A DNA stretch of 64,000 bases, taken from Lishizhenia sp965656535. GTDB taxonomy: Bacteria; Bacteroidota; Bacteroidia; Flavobacteriales_D; Crocinitomicaceae. The position numbers were made by a program, and so were the translations under genes. This document shows, piece after piece, positions 1-9,394 of this stretch. Position 1 is the first letter of the stretch. Each line of letters starts with the position of its first letter. The notes under the pieces were generated by a model. That model searched no databases. It was not told where the DNA came from and saw only the letters and a list, made by a program, of their open reading frames with translations. The stretch is from contig CBFHKX010000001.1 in assembly GCA_965656535.1 (NCBI GenBank), positions 682,001 through 746,000 on the forward strand, written 5' to 3'.

Positions 1-3000
1 TAGTTCCATCGCATGTTCCAAAACAGCTTGTAGATGTTGTACTGTTTGCTGGAGAGAACTCTAATAGTTGGGGTTGGGTTATGGTTGCCGAACCATTTAT
101 TTGACAACCGTTTGCATCTTCTACTATAAAATTATACGTGCCCGCGGTTAAGAAATTGGCAGTATTGGTTGGCCCAAATCCATTTCCTATTCCTAAATCA
201 TACTGGTAGGGCAGAGTTCCACCTATTGCAGCTATAGAAAAAGTACCATTTGCATTATTAAAACAGTCTGTTGCACTTTCTGTTATATTATCAATAGCTA
301 AAACCGCCGGGTCTGTAAGAGTTACCGTTTCAGAATCTAAACAGTCATTCGCATCTTTAATCGTTATGGTATAAGTTCCAGCAGATAGTCCACTAAATAG
401 ATTAGAAGGTACAAAATTGAGTCCATCTATTGAGTAGGTTAAAGCTCCAACCCCTCCACTAGCGGTTACCAGAATCTGTCCGTTATTAGACCCAAAACAA
501 AGTGGGTTTGTTGGTGTTAAGAAGTCGAGTATAGGCACATCAAGTGCTGTTACTGCTAGGTTTATTGAATCAGAACACCCGTTGAAATCTGTTACTAACG
601 CTTCGTAAATAACGGGAGCAAGACCATTAAAGTTAGTCCCTCCTTGCATTGGTCCGTTGTCTAGTGCGTATTGGTAAGGAATTGTTCCTCCAGCGCCTAC
701 GACGTTTATTTCTCCATTTGATAAGTTACACGTAGTAGAAATTTGCGTTGCTGTTATTGAAACAGGCGATGGTTCTAAAATATCAATTGTGTTCGTAAAT
801 AAACAATTGTTTGCATCTGTGACTTGAAGATTATATGTTCCTGCACATAATGCATTGAAAGTTGTAGCTCCAGAGTTAGTAGTACCGTTATCTATACTGT
901 AGATATAAGGAGCTGTACCACCAACTGCTGGATCAAAGAGAATTTGTCCATCACAATCACCATTACAGATTAAATCTACAGTATTTGCATTTGCTGTTAA
1001 GAGCAAAGGTTCTGATATTATTTCTGTTCCGGTTACCTGACATCCGTCTGCATCTTCTATTAAAACATTATAGGTTCCAGCGATTAAACTACCGAAGAAA
1101 TTAACGGGTGTTTGAGTAGTACCGTTGTCTATACTGTAATTAAAACTACCTACACCACCGGTTGCATTAATTTGCATAAAGGCATCATTTCCACCGTTAC
1201 AATTTACATCTTCGGAAATGGTAGAGTATGTAATCTCTTGAGGTTGTGCGATACTAATTGATTGGAAAGTTTGACATCCATTTGCATCTTCAATATAAAT
1301 CAGGTGTGGACCACCAGCGACGTTAGACCAGTTGTAACCTTCAATTAATGCAAGGTTTGAGAGTCCATAAGCAACTCCATCTAAGAAATAATTAATAGGA
1401 TTAGTTCCTTGAATTGTTTCTACCGTAACTTGACCATCAGTAAAGCCAAAACACGAGGTTGGTGTTTGAGATAAAACTTGAATCTCAGCACCTAAAATGT
1501 CACTTATATCTACAAATCCAGATTGAGCGCAACCTGTTCCATCAGAAACCGTATACGGATAAGCTCCAGCATCTAAATCAATAAAAGAAAAGGTCGTTCC
1601 AAATCCAGTATTGTTCCAATCTAATTGATATCCTGAACCAGAAGCTCCGCCAATAGTAAAGGTTACATTCCCATTATCGAAACCACACGTAGCGTTGTTG
1701 GCATTAATTACCAAGTTAAAACCAGGAGGTTCAATTATTGTTTCGGTTGAGTTGGCAAGACATCCTTGCGCATCCGTAACCACTGTGTTATAGTTCCCTG
1801 CACATAACCCCGTAACTGGATTTGTTCCGTTAAAAGTAAATCCATTATCTGTACTAAACTGATAAGGCACCGTACCTCCCACAACTGTAAAATCTATGGC
1901 TCCATCGCATGTTCCGCTACAACTTGCGTCAGTGATGGTAGTGGTATAAGAAAGCTGCGCCGGTTGATTGATAGTTAAATTGACTGTTCCTACACAGTTA
2001 TTGTTATCCGTTACGGTAACGGTGTAATTGTTTGCTGTTAAGTTAGTAAATGTGTTTGAAGTTTGAGGTGGACCAGCATCTAACGCATAAGTGTAAGGTG
2101 CAGCACCATTATTTGCGTCGATAATAACAAAACCATTTGCACCACCGTTACAACTAATATCACTAATTGTATTTATAGTCGCTGTTGGACCTGCAATGTC
2201 TACTATTGTTACGACTCCATTCTCTATACATCCGTTTACATCTGTTAAAATTATATTATATGTATTGGATGGAAGTCCTAAAAAGTTACCTGTGGTATTA
2301 TTAACTGTACCTAAATCATATGTATAAGGTGCATTTCCACCTGTTGCAGAAAGGTTAAGTGACCCGTTTGGGTTATTACACGTTGCATCATTAATATTAT
2401 CTATTGATAAGTTCAGTTGGTTGGGTTCTGCTACAATTACGGTTTGATTAGTACTACAACCTGCATTATCTTCAACTGCAATTGAATAGTTTCCTGCTGT
2501 TAAACTGCTAAAGTTGTTAGCTGCTTGAAACGCACCTCCATTTAAGCTGTATTGATACGGCGCTGTTCCTCCGGTTGCAGCTACTGTAATTGTTCCGTCT
2601 GAAGCGCCATTACAAAGTGCTGGTGTTGGAGTTGCTGTAAATGTTAATGCAGATGGTTCTGCAATAGTTACTTGATCTGTAATTATACATCCGGTAGCAT
2701 CAGTAACCTGAACAGTGTATGTTCCAGCACATAATCCGCCAACTGTTTGTGTAATTGAACCACCAATTGGTGAGGCTGTACCGACACCCGTGTACCATTG
2801 ATAAGTGTAAGGTGCAATTCCATTGGCTGGATTTGCAGTAACAGTTCCGTCACAATTAGCATTAGTAGGGTTACAATTCAAATCGGTTCCGGTAGCAACT
2901 ACCTCGCAGCAAACGGGTCCAGGATCAATGGTAAATGGCTTGCTAATTGAGCATCCTGCTTGATCGGTTATGGTAAGTGTATAATTACCTGGAGCTAAAT

Positions 3001-4393
3001 TTCCAAAATTAGCTGGCGACGCTGACGTAATAGTCGTATTTGTGCCATTTGGTAAAAACAACTGCCAATCGTACGGGCCAGTTCCACCTGTTACACCAAC
3101 AGATATGCTTGCATCATCATCTCCAGCGCAAAGTTCTGGTGTAATCGTTACAATTGGATCTTGTACTGCATCTACAAAAACGGTTACGGTATCAAATATT
3201 GTATCGTTTACTCCATTTGTATAAATAACAGGAAAATCAGTTGTTACCGTTACATTACTTGTTACATCGCTAGCATCAGGAGAACCAGGTATATGTTCCC
3301 AGTCTACGTAATAAGGTTCACAAGCAAATGCATCTATCGTTACTTCATCTAATCCCCAATGGTCAAATGAATTCCCTGAACTACCACTTTGATACCATTG
3401 AAAAGTTAAGTCGGGCGCACCTTGATTTGCAGGTACCGTAAAACAATACTGATCCCAAGTAGTGAAATTTGTAGCACCAGAGGCCGTTGGAGCTGTTGTG
3501 TTCGGGTTACTGACTAGTAAATCTCCATTTGGTGCAAAGTACGCAATATCAGTCCAGCCCGCTCCGCAGCTCGTAGAGAACTGTAGGTTAACACCTTCGT
3601 TATATAAATCTGCACCTTCACAAGGAGCTACATCTCCGCTATTTTCAGGGGTAAATTTGAAATAAAAGCAAATCTCTCCACCGCAAGGCATATTAAGTGG
3701 AGCTGTTTCTAATGTTCTTGGAGCTGCAGTTGCACTTCCCATCCATAAGTGTGTTCCAACGACTCCGGGTCCGCATGGATTATCAAACTGTGCAGCAGGT
3801 GTTACATTCCAACCTGTTCCAGGTGTTCCGTCGTCAAAATTGTTGTCTAATACAGGTACATCTGTAGATGCATTAGCACTTAAATCAACAGGACCTCCAC
3901 CACAAGGTAAGTTATTAATGTTAGCGCTTGCATTCATTGAAGCAGGACTTGGAGGCGCAGGTGTTCCTACGCATGGCCCACAATTACATCCGCCACAGTC
4001 AATTCCTGTTTCTCCACCATTTTGTATACCGTCCGTACAAGTTGGACATCCTGATACAGTAAAGGAGAAAATATTACCGACCGGTGGGTTTGATGCTACT
4101 GAATACAATACTGTACCGTCAGGAGCTGTAAGTGTAAACGAATTTTCGTTTTCATAAATACCAGAAGAGTAGATAAGTTCTATATTATCACCATCACAAA
4201 GGGTAAGAGTAAATACCGTACCTGAGCCAGTTGCTTCGTATGTTCCGATGTTTAAACCTCCATTTGTTATATTCAATTCTGCGCCATTCCAGCCATCACC
4301 GAAAGAATCCTGTGTGCTTAAAACATAGTTACAGCATTGTCCAAATGAAAGTTGGAAGAATAAGAGAGTAATTCCCGTAATTAAAAATTTCAT
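1..4393 (-). CDS. SprB-repeat surface adhesin, N-terminal part (runs off left edge)
   Basis: The frame is open from an ATG at 4393 to the window edge, giving at least 1464 residues with no stop. The N-terminus (MKFLITGITLLFFQLSFGQ) is a Sec signal peptide. It is followed by a DSFGDGWNG stretch and a Cys-rich DGIQNGGETGIDCGG segment, both common in Bacteroidota surface proteins, then by a jelly-roll-like region. From about 3130 down to 1 there are about 14 repeats of roughly 75 residues, each with a pattern like C-x-G-x2-DG ... GG-x2-PY-x-Y-x-D-x-G. That matches the SprB repeat family of gliding adhesins and large T9SS cargo. The C-terminal sorting domain would lie outside the window. The start is 11 bp after the stop of the small secreted gene, so cotranscription is likely. 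Family assignment is confident; a role in gliding or attachment is inference. Confidence 0.85.
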   Translation of the reverse strand, partial: MKFLITGITLLFFQLSFGQCCNYVLSTQDSFGDGWNGAELNITNGGLNIGTYEATGSGTVFTLTLCDGDNIELIYSSGIYENENSFTLTAPDGTVLYSVASNPPVGNIFSFTVSGCPTCTDGIQNGGETGIDCGGCNCGPCVGTPAPPSPASMNASANINNLPCGGGPVDLSANASTDVPVLDNNFDDGTPGTGWNVTPAAQFDNPCGPGVVGTHLWMGSATAAPRTLETAPLNMPCGGEICFYFKFTPENSGDVAPCEGADLYNEGVNLQFSTSCGAGWTDIAYFAPNGDLLVSNPNTTAPTASGATNFTTWDQYCFTVPANQGAPDLTFQWYQSGSSGNSFDHWGLDEVTIDAFACEPYYVDWEHIPGSPDASDVTSNVTVTTDFPVIYTNGVNDTIFDTVTVFVDAVQDPIVTITPELCAGDDDASISVGVTGGTGPYDWQLFLPNGTNTTITSASPANFGNLAPGNYTLTITDQAGCSISKPFTIDPGPVCCEVVATGTDLNCNPTNANCDGTVTANPANGIAPYTYQWYTGVGTASPIGGSITQTVGGLCAGTYTVQVTDATGCIITDQVTIAEPSALTFTATPTPALCNGASDGTITVAATGGTAPYQYSLNGGAFQAANNFSSLTAGNYSIAVEDNAGCSTNQTVIVAEPNQLNLSIDNINDATCNNPNGSLNLSATGGNAPYTYDLGTVNNTTGNFLGLPSNTYNIILTDVNGCIENGVVTIVDIAGPTATINTISDISCNGGANGFVIIDANNGAAPYTYALDAGPPQTSNTFTNLTANNYTVTVTDNNNCVGTVNLTINQPAQLSYTTTITDASCSGTCDGAIDFTVVGGTVPYQFSTDNGFTFNGTNPVTGLCAGNYNTVVTDAQGCLANSTETIIEPPGFNLVINANNATCGFDNGNVTFTIGGASGSGYQLDWNNTGFGTTFSFIDLDAGAYPYTVSDGTGCAQSGFVDISDILGAEIQVLSQTPTSCFGFTDGQVTVETIQGTNPINYFLDGVAYGLSNLALIEGYNWSNVAGGPHLIYIEDANGCQTFQSISIAQPQEITYSTISEDVNCNGGNDAFMQINATGGVGSFNYSIDNGTTQTPVNFFGSLIAGTYNVLIEDADGCQVTGTEIISEPLLLTANANTVDLICNGDCDGQILFDPAVGGTAPYIYSIDNGTTNSGATTFNALCAGTYNLQVTDANNCLFTNTIDILEPSPVSITATQISTTCNLSNGEINVVGAGGTIPYQYALDNGPMQGGTNFNGLAPVIYEALVTDFNGCSDSINLAVTALDVPILDFLTPTNPLCFGSNNGQILVTASGGVGALTYSIDGLNFVPSNLFSGLSAGTYTITIKDANDCLDSETVTLTDPAVLAIDNITESATDCFNNANGTFSIAAIGGTLPYQYDLGIGNGFGPTNTANFLTAGTYNFIVEDANGCQINGSATITQPQLLEFSPANSTTSTSCFGTCDGT

Positions 4394-4404
4394 TGCGTAG
4401 TGGG

Positions 4405-4839
4405 TTAATCTATTTTAGTAATTGAAAGATTTTCAATTTTTATATCCGTTAAAGGCTGAGGCATTTTATAGGTTAGCGAATTAGCAAAAACAGCTAAATC
4501 ACTCATAGGAAGTGCACATTTACCTTCAACACTTTTGAGGGCGCCAAGTTTTTGAGCTCTTTGTATTTCAGGGTCATCCGTTCGGTTACAACCTTCACAA
4601 CGAGAACCATAGTAGGCGTTCACAATCCAATTGATTTCTACGTTGTAGTTGTTGTTGTTTTCAATTTTTAGAAGCACCCATTCCTGGTCTTGGGTTTCTT
4701 CAAAAATGCAGTCTGCGTGCTTGTAATACAATGTTACATTATCTTTCGAGACAAGTTCTTTCCAACTATTTGATTTCTCGAGTTTTTGTGTCGCGCTCGT
4801 GCTAAGTAGTAGAACCATTATTGTTATAATAGTTTTCAT
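4405..4839 (-). CDS. small secreted protein of unknown function
   Basis: This 144-residue protein has a hydrophobic N-terminus (MKTIITIMVLLLSTSATQ) that looks like a signal peptide, so it is probably periplasmic or surface exposed. It has four cysteines outside the leader, one in ADCIF, two in the RCEGC cluster and one in GKCAL, which could form disulfides. I recognise no family. It sits between the PorP/SprF-SPOR gene upstream and the SprB-repeat adhesin 11 bp downstream, all on the same strand. That placement suggests a part in adhesin assembly or attachment, but nothing in the sequence proves it. Confidence 0.7.
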   Translation of the reverse strand: MKTIITIMVLLLSTSATQKLEKSNSWKELVSKDNVTLYYKHADCIFEETQDQEWVLLKIENNNNYNVEINWIVNAYYGSRCEGCNRTDDPEIQRAQKLGALKSVEGKCALPMSDLAVFANSLTYKMPQPLTDIKIENLSITKID

Positions 4840-4904
4840 AAGTAAGTAGTTTTATGTTAATTATTTTTTTAAAAAATGATTAACAGTTTCTTAGTGCTTT
4901 ATTT

Positions 4905-4925
4905 TAACGCAACTTGTGCGTTAAG
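4905..4925. other. 8-bp hairpin between the SPOR-fusion gene and the small secreted gene
   Basis: TTAACGCA at 4905-4912 pairs perfectly with TGCGTTAA at 4918-4925 around a 5-nt loop. It lies in the 117-bp gap between two minus-strand genes. There is no U-tract on either side, so it is not a convincing intrinsic terminator. It could be an mRNA-processing or attenuation structure separating expression of the two gene pairs. Confidence 0.4.
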
Positions 4926-4956
4926 GTTGCCAAATATAGCTATTAATCGTATTTCG

Positions 4957-7563
4957 TTATTTTTTATCGTAATTTAAAACCCATGCCCTGTCGTATCCTA
5001 AGCGTTGTGTTGAACTTACTTCTGCTACTGTTTTGCTCAGGTTAACAGAGTACATCACAACGATGTAGTTCAGACTATTTCTTTTGTTAAATATTATTCT
5101 TGTTTCTGGATAATCTTTTTGTGCGTCTTTTAAAACATTTTTTGCTCTCTTAATGTCTTGATAGGCTCCTACTACTATGTATGATCCTTTTGGAGAGTCA
5201 ACTCCTGTTAATTCAATAAAGTAATCCTTTAGCGTACTATTTTGAACTTTGCCTTGGTTGTTTTTTATTATTCTATTTGTTTCTTCTTCACTAAGGAAGC
5301 CATCTGTGTTTTCCTGGACAACTTTGTTTTTTAAGTTTCTTATTTCAACAGGTTTTGAATTGAAATTTTCGTTTTTAGATGTTTGAAAAGCGATTAACTG
5401 TCTTTTTAGACTTAAAATGCTGTCTGTTTTTTTATAACTATCAGCATCAATTTGTCTTAACAATAGCTCTAAGGAATCAATCTCTAGTGTTTGTTTTAAG
5501 TTATCAACCATAAGATCGTCGAGTTGGTTTTGTTTTGATTTTGATACGAAGAGTAACGAGTCTACCAGTTTCTTCAGGTTTAGTCTTTCGTTTAACTCTG
5601 CAATACTCACTTGGTTTGTAGATTTCTTTTTTCTCTTTTTAGATTTTTTGTTATACAGTATGGCTATATTTTGTTCTAATAAATTAATATGATTGAGTAG
5701 AGAATCGATTTCGCGTTGTTGTGTTAAATTATTCTTGTTAAGGAGTTCAATTTCTCTTTCTAATTCAGAAAGGTCTACATTTGGTGTTACCTGAGTTTTG
5801 TTTTTTGAGTTTAGTAATGAGTCTATTTCGCGTTGTTGTGTTAAATTATTCTTGTTAAGTAGTTCCATTTCTCTTTCTAATTCAGAAAGGTCTACATTTG
5901 GTGTTACCTGAGTTTTGTTTTTTGAGTTTAGTAATGAGTCTATTTTGCGCTGTTGAGCTAAATTGTTCTTGTTAAGTAGTTTTATTTCTCTTTCTAATAC
6001 AGAAAGGTCTACATTCTGTTTTACCTGAGTTTTGCTTTTTGTATTTAGTAATGAGTCGATTTTGCGCTCTTGTTTTAGGTTTATTGTATTAAGCTGAGCA
6101 ATTTCTTTTTCCAATTCAGAAAGGTCTAAACTTGGTGTATTTTCAAAATTATTGTTTAGGTAGATCAAAGAATCTATTTCTCTTTGTTTTTTTGCGTTGC
6201 TTTTACTTAGTTTAGTTATTTCTTTTTCAAAACTACTGTAATCAGAAGTCTTAAAAATTACTTTTTCCTTGCTGTTGAGTAGTGAGTCAATTACCCTGTC
6301 TTGTTTTACAACTCTATTGTTTAATTTAAAATTGTCTGTGGTAATTTGAGCAACTTTTTCATTGGTTCTTCTCAGAGAAGCAATTAAAGAGTCTATTGCA
6401 CTTTGTTGTTCTTGTAAAACTTTTATGTAGTTATTGTTTGCCGTAAATTGGTGGAGAATTGTATCGTTATGAGTAGAATTCAAGGTCAATTTTAAGGAGT
6501 CATTTATTTGTTTCTGGCGTAAATTTTTGGCAAGTAATTCTTTAATTTGTTCTTCTTTTGAAAGATCTATCGTACTTACATCAACTGCTCGATGTTCTTC
6601 TTCGAAGGTCAACGTATCTCGCTTAGGTAAACTTCCTAGGTCATCTTTAATTCGTTGAGATTCTGAATTGCCAAATTCAAAGCCGAGTAAAAATTCATGA
6701 CCATTATTGGGAATAAACTCTTTACCTGCAGCAATTGGCATTTCATATGAGTAGCCCACGATTATTGAATTGAATAACCTTATACCTACACTGATTTCAG
6801 AAGCGTAATCTGATTTATACGCTCCTCTAATCCACGCAAATTCATTCCAATTTACTGTTAAACCAGCTTCATATTGCAAAGGAATGCTTGGAGCATATCT
6901 AATTATTGCATTTGGTTGAAACGTAATTTGATTCCCGAATAATGGATTAAAGGTATAATTTAAGTGAGTGATGTAATGTCTTTCCATTTGATAAAAACCA
7001 CGCGTTGTAGAGTCAGAATAATTCACTCTATTACCTAATAATTGTGGAACGGAAAATCCTAAGTTAAAACGCTGAATAGTATAATTTAATCCCGCAGAGC
7101 CATTAAGGGTTAATTTTTGTTGATTTAGTTGATTCAGGAAAGGGTCTTGAGGTTGATATAAGAAAATATCGTTGTTATTAATAGAAAAATCTGTTGCGCC
7201 GAGTTTTACACCAAATCTTAACTCGTGTACCTTTAGTTTAGAAAGTTTTATTCTGTAAGAATATGCACCACTAAACCCTAGTTGTTTTTGAATACCAAAG
7301 TTCTGTTGGTAAAGTTCAAGGCCTAGTCCAGAATTCCAATCTTCATGAAATCCATCTACAGTAAGGTAGTTGTTAACTAGCCCATTTCCAAATGTTTTGA
7401 AACGCTCATTTCTGACTAAAAAGGCCCGTGTTTTTCCAGTAAGTCCGGCAGTTGCAGGATTAAAAGAAAAGTTGTTTAAATAAGAGTGGTTAACAATAGG
7501 TATTTGCTGACTACTTGCGTAAACAGACACTAATATCAATATGTATACCACTAATTTATTCAC
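4957..7563 (-). CDS. PorP/SprF-family outer-membrane protein fused to coiled coil and SPOR domain
   Basis: The protein has 868 residues. A signal peptide (MNKLVVYILILVSVYASSQ) is followed by a PorP/SprF-type domain to about residue 305. It shows the usual opening (PIVNHSYLNNFSFNPATAGLTG) in shortened form and closing strands near GYSYEMP and HEFLLGFEF. Residues about 330-735 are a long charged coiled coil. They include five to six near-identical units of about 39 residues built on IDSLLN and LSELEREI. Residues about 785-868 resemble a SPOR peptidoglycan-binding domain (GSYIVVGAYQDIKRAKNVL). Stand-alone PorP/SprF proteins are about 300-340 residues, so the extension is unusual. The gene overlaps the upstream CHU_C gene by 8 bp. 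PorP/SprF proteins work with T9SS substrates such as SprB; tethering the outer-membrane partner to peptidoglycan is my inference. Confidence 0.85.
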   Translation of the reverse strand: MNKLVVYILILVSVYASSQQIPIVNHSYLNNFSFNPATAGLTGKTRAFLVRNERFKTFGNGLVNNYLTVDGFHEDWNSGLGLELYQQNFGIQKQLGFSGAYSYRIKLSKLKVHELRFGVKLGATDFSINNNDIFLYQPQDPFLNQLNQQKLTLNGSAGLNYTIQRFNLGFSVPQLLGNRVNYSDSTTRGFYQMERHYITHLNYTFNPLFGNQITFQPNAIIRYAPSIPLQYEAGLTVNWNEFAWIRGAYKSDYASEISVGIRLFNSIIVGYSYEMPIAAGKEFIPNNGHEFLLGFEFGNSESQRIKDDLGSLPKRDTLTFEEEHRAVDVSTIDLSKEEQIKELLAKNLRQKQINDSLKLTLNSTHNDTILHQFTANNNYIKVLQEQQSAIDSLIASLRRTNEKVAQITTDNFKLNNRVVKQDRVIDSLLNSKEKVIFKTSDYSSFEKEITKLSKSNAKKQREIDSLIYLNNNFENTPSLDLSELEKEIAQLNTINLKQERKIDSLLNTKSKTQVKQNVDLSVLEREIKLLNKNNLAQQRKIDSLLNSKNKTQVTPNVDLSELEREMELLNKNNLTQQREIDSLLNSKNKTQVTPNVDLSELEREIELLNKNNLTQQREIDSLLNHINLLEQNIAILYNKKSKKRKKKSTNQVSIAELNERLNLKKLVDSLLFVSKSKQNQLDDLMVDNLKQTLEIDSLELLLRQIDADSYKKTDSILSLKRQLIAFQTSKNENFNSKPVEIRNLKNKVVQENTDGFLSEEETNRIIKNNQGKVQNSTLKDYFIELTGVDSPKGSYIVVGAYQDIKRAKNVLKDAQKDYPETRIIFNKRNSLNYIVVMYSVNLSKTVAEVSSTQRLGYDRAWVLNYDKK
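5694..6292 (-). repeat. 117-bp tandem repeat encoding coiled-coil units
   Basis: The segment TTCAGAAAGG or a close variant recurs at 5764, 5881, 5998 and 6115, an exact 117-bp period equal to 39 codons. The two units nearest 5764 and 5881 are almost identical at DNA level, while outer units have drifted and one is 38 codons. The repeat keeps reading frame within the PorP/SprF-SPOR gene. Such a repeat can gain or lose units by slippage or recombination, changing the length of the coiled coil. Confidence 0.9.
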
Positions 7564-9241
7564 CGTTTAGAATATTCAATAAACCTTTCATTTCTTCGCC
7601 ATCTGCCAAAATGCGATAAGGGTAAACTCCATCGGGTAGTTTTTTTCCTTTATAAGTGCCTTTCCAGTTGTTTGTATAATTATTGGTTTGCAAAATTAGT
7701 TTGCCATACGAGTTGTATACGCAAACTTCGACAGATGTAAATTTTTCGATGCCAGACAGAACCCAACTATCGTTAAAGCCATCATTATTTGGGGTAATGG
7801 TGTTTGGCACAACAAGTACTATACTCGTATCTTCAACGGTAACCTTAACTTGTGTTTCATTCGTACAACCTAAGCCATCCATAACAAACAAGTTATATGT
7901 AGTAGTAGAGTCTGGAGTTGCTTCTGGGTTAAACAGTGTAGAATCTGAAAGAGAGTTACCGGGTGTCCAAACTGCTACTAATCCTCCTGTTCCATTCAGA
8001 TAAGCAATACCACCTTGTGGGATAACAAGATCTGGACCGGCGTCTACAGGTGGAGGAGGTTGAAGAGTTACGGTTACAACGTTAGAGGTATCGTTAAAGC
8101 AAATGTCATTTTTCACGATTACACGGAAAGATGTAGTTTCTCCTAAGTTAGAAAAGGTATAACTAGAATCTCCACCGCCTAGGCCTTGCCAATTATTACC
8201 GTCTGTAGTATATTCCCAACTAACTACTTCTCCTAGGTTGTTTGTGAGTTCCAGAGAATCGTAATTAGTTTCTTCACAAACGCTTATGTTATCTGTTAAC
8301 AAGCCTGCATCACTAGGGTTGGTTATAAAAAATTTACAAGTATCTGAAAATGCTGTACCACAGGTTCCGCTAGAAACTTCAGCAATATAATAGGTGTCTG
8401 TTAAAAGGCTGTTTATATCTAACGAACTTGTGTTATTACTTAATGATGTATAGTTTAACCCATTATTAGTTGATTGGTACCAATTTACAACGGTACTTGA
8501 ATAGTTGGATATAGAAACTGAAGTATCTATAGATGAAGCACATAGATAGGAGTTTTGGGTAATTGTACCTGGAAATACGGATGGATCAACGGTTATGGTT
8601 GATACGGATGTAGTATCATTAGCGCAAAAACCGCCATTCAAAAGTACGCGATAGTCGGTTTGTGTAGATACATTGAGGTAGTCATAATCATAAATAGTAG
8701 AATTTAAATTTGTGAATGTGAGACCATTATTTGTAGATTGTTGCCAGTCAATAATAGTTCCATTTTGCATACCCACCAAAGAAAGCACTCCGCCATTACC
8801 ATCAATACAAACAGGGCCAGTTCCTATAATGCTACCGGGTATTATGGTACAGCTATTTACAAAAGTAATAAATAGTGTATCGTTGTTAGGGTTTACATCT
8901 CCAGGTAACGTAGTCCAGACTTTAATGTCAAAGGTGTCGCAGGCCGATAAGTCTGCTTCTTGATCAAAAAGAAAATTAATGGTAGCAAAGCCCAAAAGGT
9001 TACTTGTAACTGTTTGTGTTACCGTTGGCGAGTTATCAACTGTGTAATTTACGTTGATGTTTCCATTAGGGATAAAAGATGAATTGAAGTTTTGTACCAA
9101 TACGCGTATTGAATCTTGAGCAATTCCTACTTCGCAACCGCTTATGGGGTCTGTTATTGAAGAGGTACTAGAAATACCAACATCGAATTGCGCACGAACT
9201 TGGTACGATAAAAATAATAGTAGTAATAAGACTTTATACAT
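7556..9241 (-). CDS. secreted Ig-like protein with gliding-associated C-terminal (CHU_C) domain
   Basis: The 561-residue product starts with a signal peptide (MYKVLLLLLFLSYQVRAQ). The middle, residues about 20-460, consists of beta-rich repeats with paired cysteines and W-x-x-S-T-NNG motifs, like Ig-type surface modules. The last about 85 residues match the CHU_C/gliding motility-associated C-terminal family: VPNTITPNNDGFNDSW, VCVYNSYGKLI, NWKGTYKGKKLPDGVYPY. This domain is a type B T9SS sorting signal, so the protein is expected on the cell surface. Its stop overlaps the start of the PorP/SprF fusion gene by 8 bp, typical of T9SS type B cargo paired with a PorP/SprF partner. The ligand is unknown. 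Confidence 0.88.
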   Translation of the reverse strand: MYKVLLLLLFLSYQVRAQFDVGISSTSSITDPISGCEVGIAQDSIRVLVQNFNSSFIPNGNINVNYTVDNSPTVTQTVTSNLLGFATINFLFDQEADLSACDTFDIKVWTTLPGDVNPNNDTLFITFVNSCTIIPGSIIGTGPVCIDGNGGVLSLVGMQNGTIIDWQQSTNNGLTFTNLNSTIYDYDYLNVSTQTDYRVLLNGGFCANDTTSVSTITVDPSVFPGTITQNSYLCASSIDTSVSISNYSSTVVNWYQSTNNGLNYTSLSNNTSSLDINSLLTDTYYIAEVSSGTCGTAFSDTCKFFITNPSDAGLLTDNISVCEETNYDSLELTNNLGEVVSWEYTTDGNNWQGLGGGDSSYTFSNLGETTSFRVIVKNDICFNDTSNVVTVTLQPPPPVDAGPDLVIPQGGIAYLNGTGGLVAVWTPGNSLSDSTLFNPEATPDSTTTYNLFVMDGLGCTNETQVKVTVEDTSIVLVVPNTITPNNDGFNDSWVLSGIEKFTSVEVCVYNSYGKLILQTNNYTNNWKGTYKGKKLPDGVYPYRILADGEEMKGLLNILNGE

Positions 9242-9342
9242 TGCTTAATTCTAAATGCCTGAATTCTATACAATAATACGAGACTAAAATACTAAAGTTT
9301 CAATAGATTAGCCAAGTAGTGATTTGATTGAGCAAAAAGAAA

Positions 9343-9368
9343 AAAAGAGTGTTTTTCAACACTCTTTT
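9343..9368 (-). terminator. intrinsic terminator of thiS-thiC
   Basis: An 11-bp perfect stem (AAAAGAGTGTT with AACACTCTTTT) and 4-nt loop lie 27 bp after the thiC stop. On the minus strand it is followed by a long T-run, as expected for a Rho-independent terminator. Confidence 0.85.
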
Positions 9369-9394
9369 CCTTTATTTCGTTAAATTTTTAACAT

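Noticed and set aside
3042..4157. Plus-strand ORFs inside the adhesin
   Set aside because: They are shadows on the opposite strand of the long SprB-repeat frame and show no protein-like features.
4861..4956. Strong terminator between the PorP/SprF fusion and the small secreted gene
   Set aside because: The 8-bp hairpin has no U-tract, so I list it only as a structure.
7683..8963. Plus-strand ORFs inside the CHU_C gene
   Set aside because: Opposite-strand shadows of a well-supported gene.
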